A stretch of DNA of 35,588 nt from Acidisphaera sp. S103 (GTDB taxonomy: Bacteria; Pseudomonadota; Alphaproteobacteria; Acetobacterales; Acetobacteraceae). The DNA is taken from positions 103,185 through 138,772 of the forward strand of contig NZ_LMUJ01000065.1 in NCBI RefSeq assembly GCF_009765975.1, in the 5' to 3' direction. The notes beneath the pieces are model-generated. The model worked only from the letters and a program-made list of their open reading frames with translations. It had not been told where the DNA came from and did no database searches. Within the stretch, counting starts at the first letter, position 1, and each line of letters begins with the position of its first letter. This document shows positions 33,186 to 35,588 of the stretch, one piece after another. Made by a program: the position numbers and the translations under genes.

Positions 33186-34096
33186 GCCGCCGCCCCACGG
33201 TCGCGGTCACACAAGCCGCTGCCGCCAAGGCAGAGGAGGCGGCCGATGCTCTGCTGGCGTGGCTGCACGTCCAGCCACGGGCGATCGGTCCACGCCCGGA
33301 GGCAACCTCTCGTGCCAGCGAGAAGGACGAGGCGCGGGCGGAAGCTATTTCCGACACGCCCGGCATGGATGCGGTTGAACCGCGATCCCGCATCGTGGCG
33401 GCAGTCCGGCAACGGCCGCCCGATCTCTCCGATGCGGCCATGCCCGTACAGCCGCATGACCCAATGCCACGCGAGAACCAGGCGCCGTTGCGGTTGGACC
33501 ACACCGATTGGCTGCATCACCGGCTGCTGATCACTGGACCGGAGGCCGATCTGGCCAGCCTCCGGGCTGCCGCTGTTGGCGCAGGGACCGTGCCCTGGCA
33601 CATCGATTTCGACCGGATGGAAGAAGATCTCTTTCACCTACTGGTCGCGCCGCCGGCGCGAGCGGGCGCGCTGACCTCACCGGCTCGCAGCGTCAGTCTC
33701 GCGGGCGCGCAAATCCTAGCCAGACAACTCCGCGCCGCCGCCGCCCGCCGCCATTCTCTGGCTGTTGCCCGGGTCGGTCACAGCGAGGCTTGTCCGTTCG
33801 ACCTGCACGCTCTTGTCCCGGTGCCGGATGCCATCCTGCTTCGAGGCCCCGACGATCCGGAGGCGCTGGATTGGCTTTGGACGCACTGGGGAACGACGCA
33901 GACGCTGCGCCATGTGGCCGAGGACGAGGCAGCCGCCGCTGTGGTGGCAGCGCGGGAGCCAACCGCGCCGGGAGAGGCGATCTGGGCCCTGACTTTCTGG
34001 TCGGCCGATTGGACACCGTGGCGGGCGCTGGCGCGGATTACCGCGCGTTGGCCGGCGCTACGGTTCGACATGCGCCCAACCTATGACATGCCATGA
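33182..34096 (+). CDS. Unknown protein, C-terminal half resembling Api92-like ferredoxin fold
   Basis: This encodes 304 aa. The first 110 residues are polar and low in complexity. After about 180, CPFDLHALVPVPDAIL, LDWLWTHWGTTQ and ALTFWSADWTPWRALARI recall Api92/DUF1281-like plasmid and phage proteins (P-F-ALVPVP, W-HWGT, F-W-PW pattern). Similarity is by pattern only. Both ends overlap neighbours by 4 bases, indicating a tight operon. Confidence 0.55.
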   Translation: MSRRPTVAVTQAAAAKAEEAADALLAWLHVQPRAIGPRPEATSRASEKDEARAEAISDTPGMDAVEPRSRIVAAVRQRPPDLSDAAMPVQPHDPMPRENQAPLRLDHTDWLHHRLLITGPEADLASLRAAAVGAGTVPWHIDFDRMEEDLFHLLVAPPARAGALTSPARSVSLAGAQILARQLRAAAARRHSLAVARVGHSEACPFDLHALVPVPDAILLRGPDDPEALDWLWTHWGTTQTLRHVAEDEAAAAVVAAREPTAPGEAIWALTFWSADWTPWRALARITARWPALRFDMRPTYDMP

Positions 34097-34959
34097 CCGA
34101 CACCACGGACGAGGCCGGCCTGGTGGAGTCTGACGATGCGGCGGTGTCCGCGTGGGAGGATCTGCCCCGTGTCGATCAGACGGACACCGCACCGGTTCTC
34201 GCCGTCGACGGCTTCGAGGGGCCGCTCGACTGGTGGCTGGAGATGGCGCGTGCGCAAAAGATCGATCTGGCGAAGCTGTCCATTGCGACGCTGATCGGGT
34301 CTTTTGTCACAGCGATGGAGACCGGCCTTGCCACCCGGACCGGCGGTCTGTTACCGCGCTGGGCCGTCTGGACAGTGATGGCGGCGACGCTCACCGAACT
34401 GTGGTCCCGGCTGATGCTGCCGGCCGATGCGCCGGCTGCACGGGCAGCTGTCGAGGAAGCCGAGGCACTGCGCCGGCAGCTGCTCGACCGGGCGCGGATG
34501 CGGGCCGCGGCGGACTGGCTGGAGCGGCGGATGCAATTGGGCCGCGACGCCTTTCGTAGAGGTCGGCCGGAAGTGTCCGCGGCCGGCCGCGGCGGTGATC
34601 TCACCGAGCTGCTGCGCGCCTGTCTGCCGGCACTGCAGGTGCCGGACGAGCAGGCGGTCGCGCTCCGGCCTCGGCCAGCACCGCTGTGGACCGCCAGCGA
34701 CGCGCTGGGACAGTTCGCCCGGTTGCTGGCCACGTTGCCGGATGGCAGTCCGCTCACCGCTTTCCTCCCGCCAATCCCCCAGGATGCGCCGTCACGCGCA
34801 CTGCGTCGCCGCGCGGCGATGGCCAGCACCCTGATCGCCGGCCTGGAGCGAGCGCGCGACGGCGCTCTCCGGCTGGAACAGGAAGCCGACTGGATGACGA
34901 TCCGGGTCAGCCGCGCGGACGACGACCCGACAGATGGAAAGGCGTTATCCCTGCTCTGA
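34093..34959 (+). CDS. ScpA-like kleisin (segregation and condensation protein family)
   Basis: This encodes 288 aa. VDGFEGPLDWWLEMARAQKI at about 38-57 and DLAKLSIATLIGSFV are the ScpA N-terminal signature, where kleisin contacts the SMC neck. A C-terminal winged-helix typical of ScpA is less clear. No SMC or ScpB gene follows; an IS110-type transposase lies downstream instead and may have separated the operon from further members. Confidence 0.75.
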   Translation: MTDTTDEAGLVESDDAAVSAWEDLPRVDQTDTAPVLAVDGFEGPLDWWLEMARAQKIDLAKLSIATLIGSFVTAMETGLATRTGGLLPRWAVWTVMAATLTELWSRLMLPADAPAARAAVEEAEALRRQLLDRARMRAAADWLERRMQLGRDAFRRGRPEVSAAGRGGDLTELLRACLPALQVPDEQAVALRPRPAPLWTASDALGQFARLLATLPDGSPLTAFLPPIPQDAPSRALRRRAAMASTLIAGLERARDGALRLEQEADWMTIRVSRADDDPTDGKALSLL

Positions 34960-35297
34960 TCGTAATCATTATCATACCGCTCTCATGTTCGCCATTTCAA
35001 GCAGCAGGCGCGACAATTCCTTGCTTGTCGAGCAAGCGGTTCAGCATGGTCCGCAACTGAGCAAGGCAGGAGGCACGATCATCGAAACGACGGTTGATCA
35101 TGCTCTGATACGCGGGTTGGTTACCGCCTGACCGGATGCGTCGCGGAGCTTCCTCTGTCTAGGAGCCAGCATCGGATGAGATCCGGCTGATAGTGGATGC
35201 GAGGGTTCTCCTGACCGTGACCGTGCCCCCAGCCTTGCCCAGTTTTGGGATGCGTTGATGCGGCTGTCGTCCTCCCTGGCGTTTGTCTTCGTACGTG
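34960..35297. other. Non-coding stretch, probably including an IS110-family element end
   Basis: No gene is supported. The stretch between the kleisin gene and the transposase stop should contain the insertion-sequence end; IS110 members lack clear terminal repeats, and no boundary could be fixed. Confidence 0.35.
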
Positions 35298-35588
35298 TCA
35301 GCCGTTCGCCTGCTGCACCAATTGGGCAAGTGCCCAGACGAAGCCTGACAGTTCGCGCGCAATCGCGGCAGTCAGTACGGTCGGCAGCTTCCCAGCTTGA
35401 GACAGCTTGCGATAGCGACGACATAGCCGCTCCTGGGCCTTCCAGGCCGTGTCGCGGACTGCCTTGGATAGCCCCTCTTGACGCAACAACAACTCTCGGC
35501 TGATCCGGGGTGGAAAGCGATAACTCCAGGCTGCCTCGACCAGCATACGCCGTGCGGCGCCATTGCCAGCCTTGGTGATCCCGCCCTG
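35298..35588 (-). mobile_element. IS110-family transposase, C-terminal part (5' end outside window)
   Basis: The frame is open to the right edge. GGITKAGNGAARRMLVEAAW followed by YRFPP, WKAQERLCRRYRKL and ARELSGFVWALA is the characteristic C-terminal end of IS110-family transposases (DEDD enzymes). At least 96 residues are seen. The rest of the element lies outside. Confidence 0.85.

Overview
This GC-rich window looks like part of a plasmid or megaplasmid of an alphaproteobacterium. The best guess is an Acetobacteraceae-like host, an inference from gene content (replication initiator protein A family RepA, GcrA-type regulator, ArdC, class II ribonucleotide reductase) and not from any marker gene. 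No rRNA or tRNA was recognised.

Layout. (1) 1-9.2 kb, all on the minus strand: a giant DNA methylase-helicase running off the left edge, a DUF6876-type protein, two small proteins (one frameshifted), a frameshifted GcrA-family regulator, and an ArdC-type antirestriction protein with a partner. (2) 9.6-16.0 kb, a metabolic insert: an FMN-dependent alpha-hydroxy-acid oxidase/dehydrogenase with an unexpected CXXCH motif, a hydrolase remnant, and a TetR regulator divergent from a three-subunit molybdenum aldehyde oxidoreductase of PaoABC type. (3) 16.1-22.7 kb, minus strand: nrdJ with a small zinc-ribbon-like protein, then a TOPRIM protein, an HD phosphohydrolase and a UvrD-type helicase in overlapping order. 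(4) 23.8-26.1 kb: a ParA/small-ParB partition cassette flanked on both sides by a 17-bp tandem repeat (3 copies and 32 copies), then a DUF433/PIN-like pair. (5) 26.4-30.0 kb: a broken unknown gene, a remnant of a RepA_C-type initiator, then a working-looking origin (DnaA boxes, AT-rich stretch, iterons) and repA. (6) 30.1-35.6 kb: a HipA-like remnant, a serine recombinase, a three-gene overlapping operon (integrase-like protein lacking catalytic residues, an unknown Api92-like protein, a ScpA-like kleisin), and an IS110-family transposase cut by the right edge.

Two signals are not explained by the gene list. First, five copies of an oriented structured element (5' CAAGGGT ... CGCCCTTG 3' on the gene strand, enclosing variable GC-rich hairpins) sit upstream of five minus-strand transcription units: DUF6876/methylase, gcrA unit, ardC unit, nrdJ unit and TOPRIM/HD/UvrD unit. 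In three of them the element ends 65-66 bases from the start codon. This looks like a shared cis-regulatory element, possibly a structured RNA leader or a single-stranded-DNA promoter used on plasmid entry. Second, the octamer GGGCAGGG (a match to the FtsK-orienting KOPS consensus GGGNAGGG) occurs only on the minus strand left of 24.36 kb and only on the plus strand right of 25.42 kb, so its polarity flips at the partition repeat array.

How the genes fit together: antirestriction (ArdC, DarB-like methylase-helicase), nucleotide supply (NrdJ), nucleotide or DNA processing (HD, UvrD, TOPRIM) and maintenance (ParAB, RepA, resolvase, TA-like pair) form a coherent establishment and maintenance set, into which the 9-16 kb oxidoreductase module seems to have been inserted. 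Several reading frames carry single-base shifts, so either gene decay or indel errors in the assembly must be considered.
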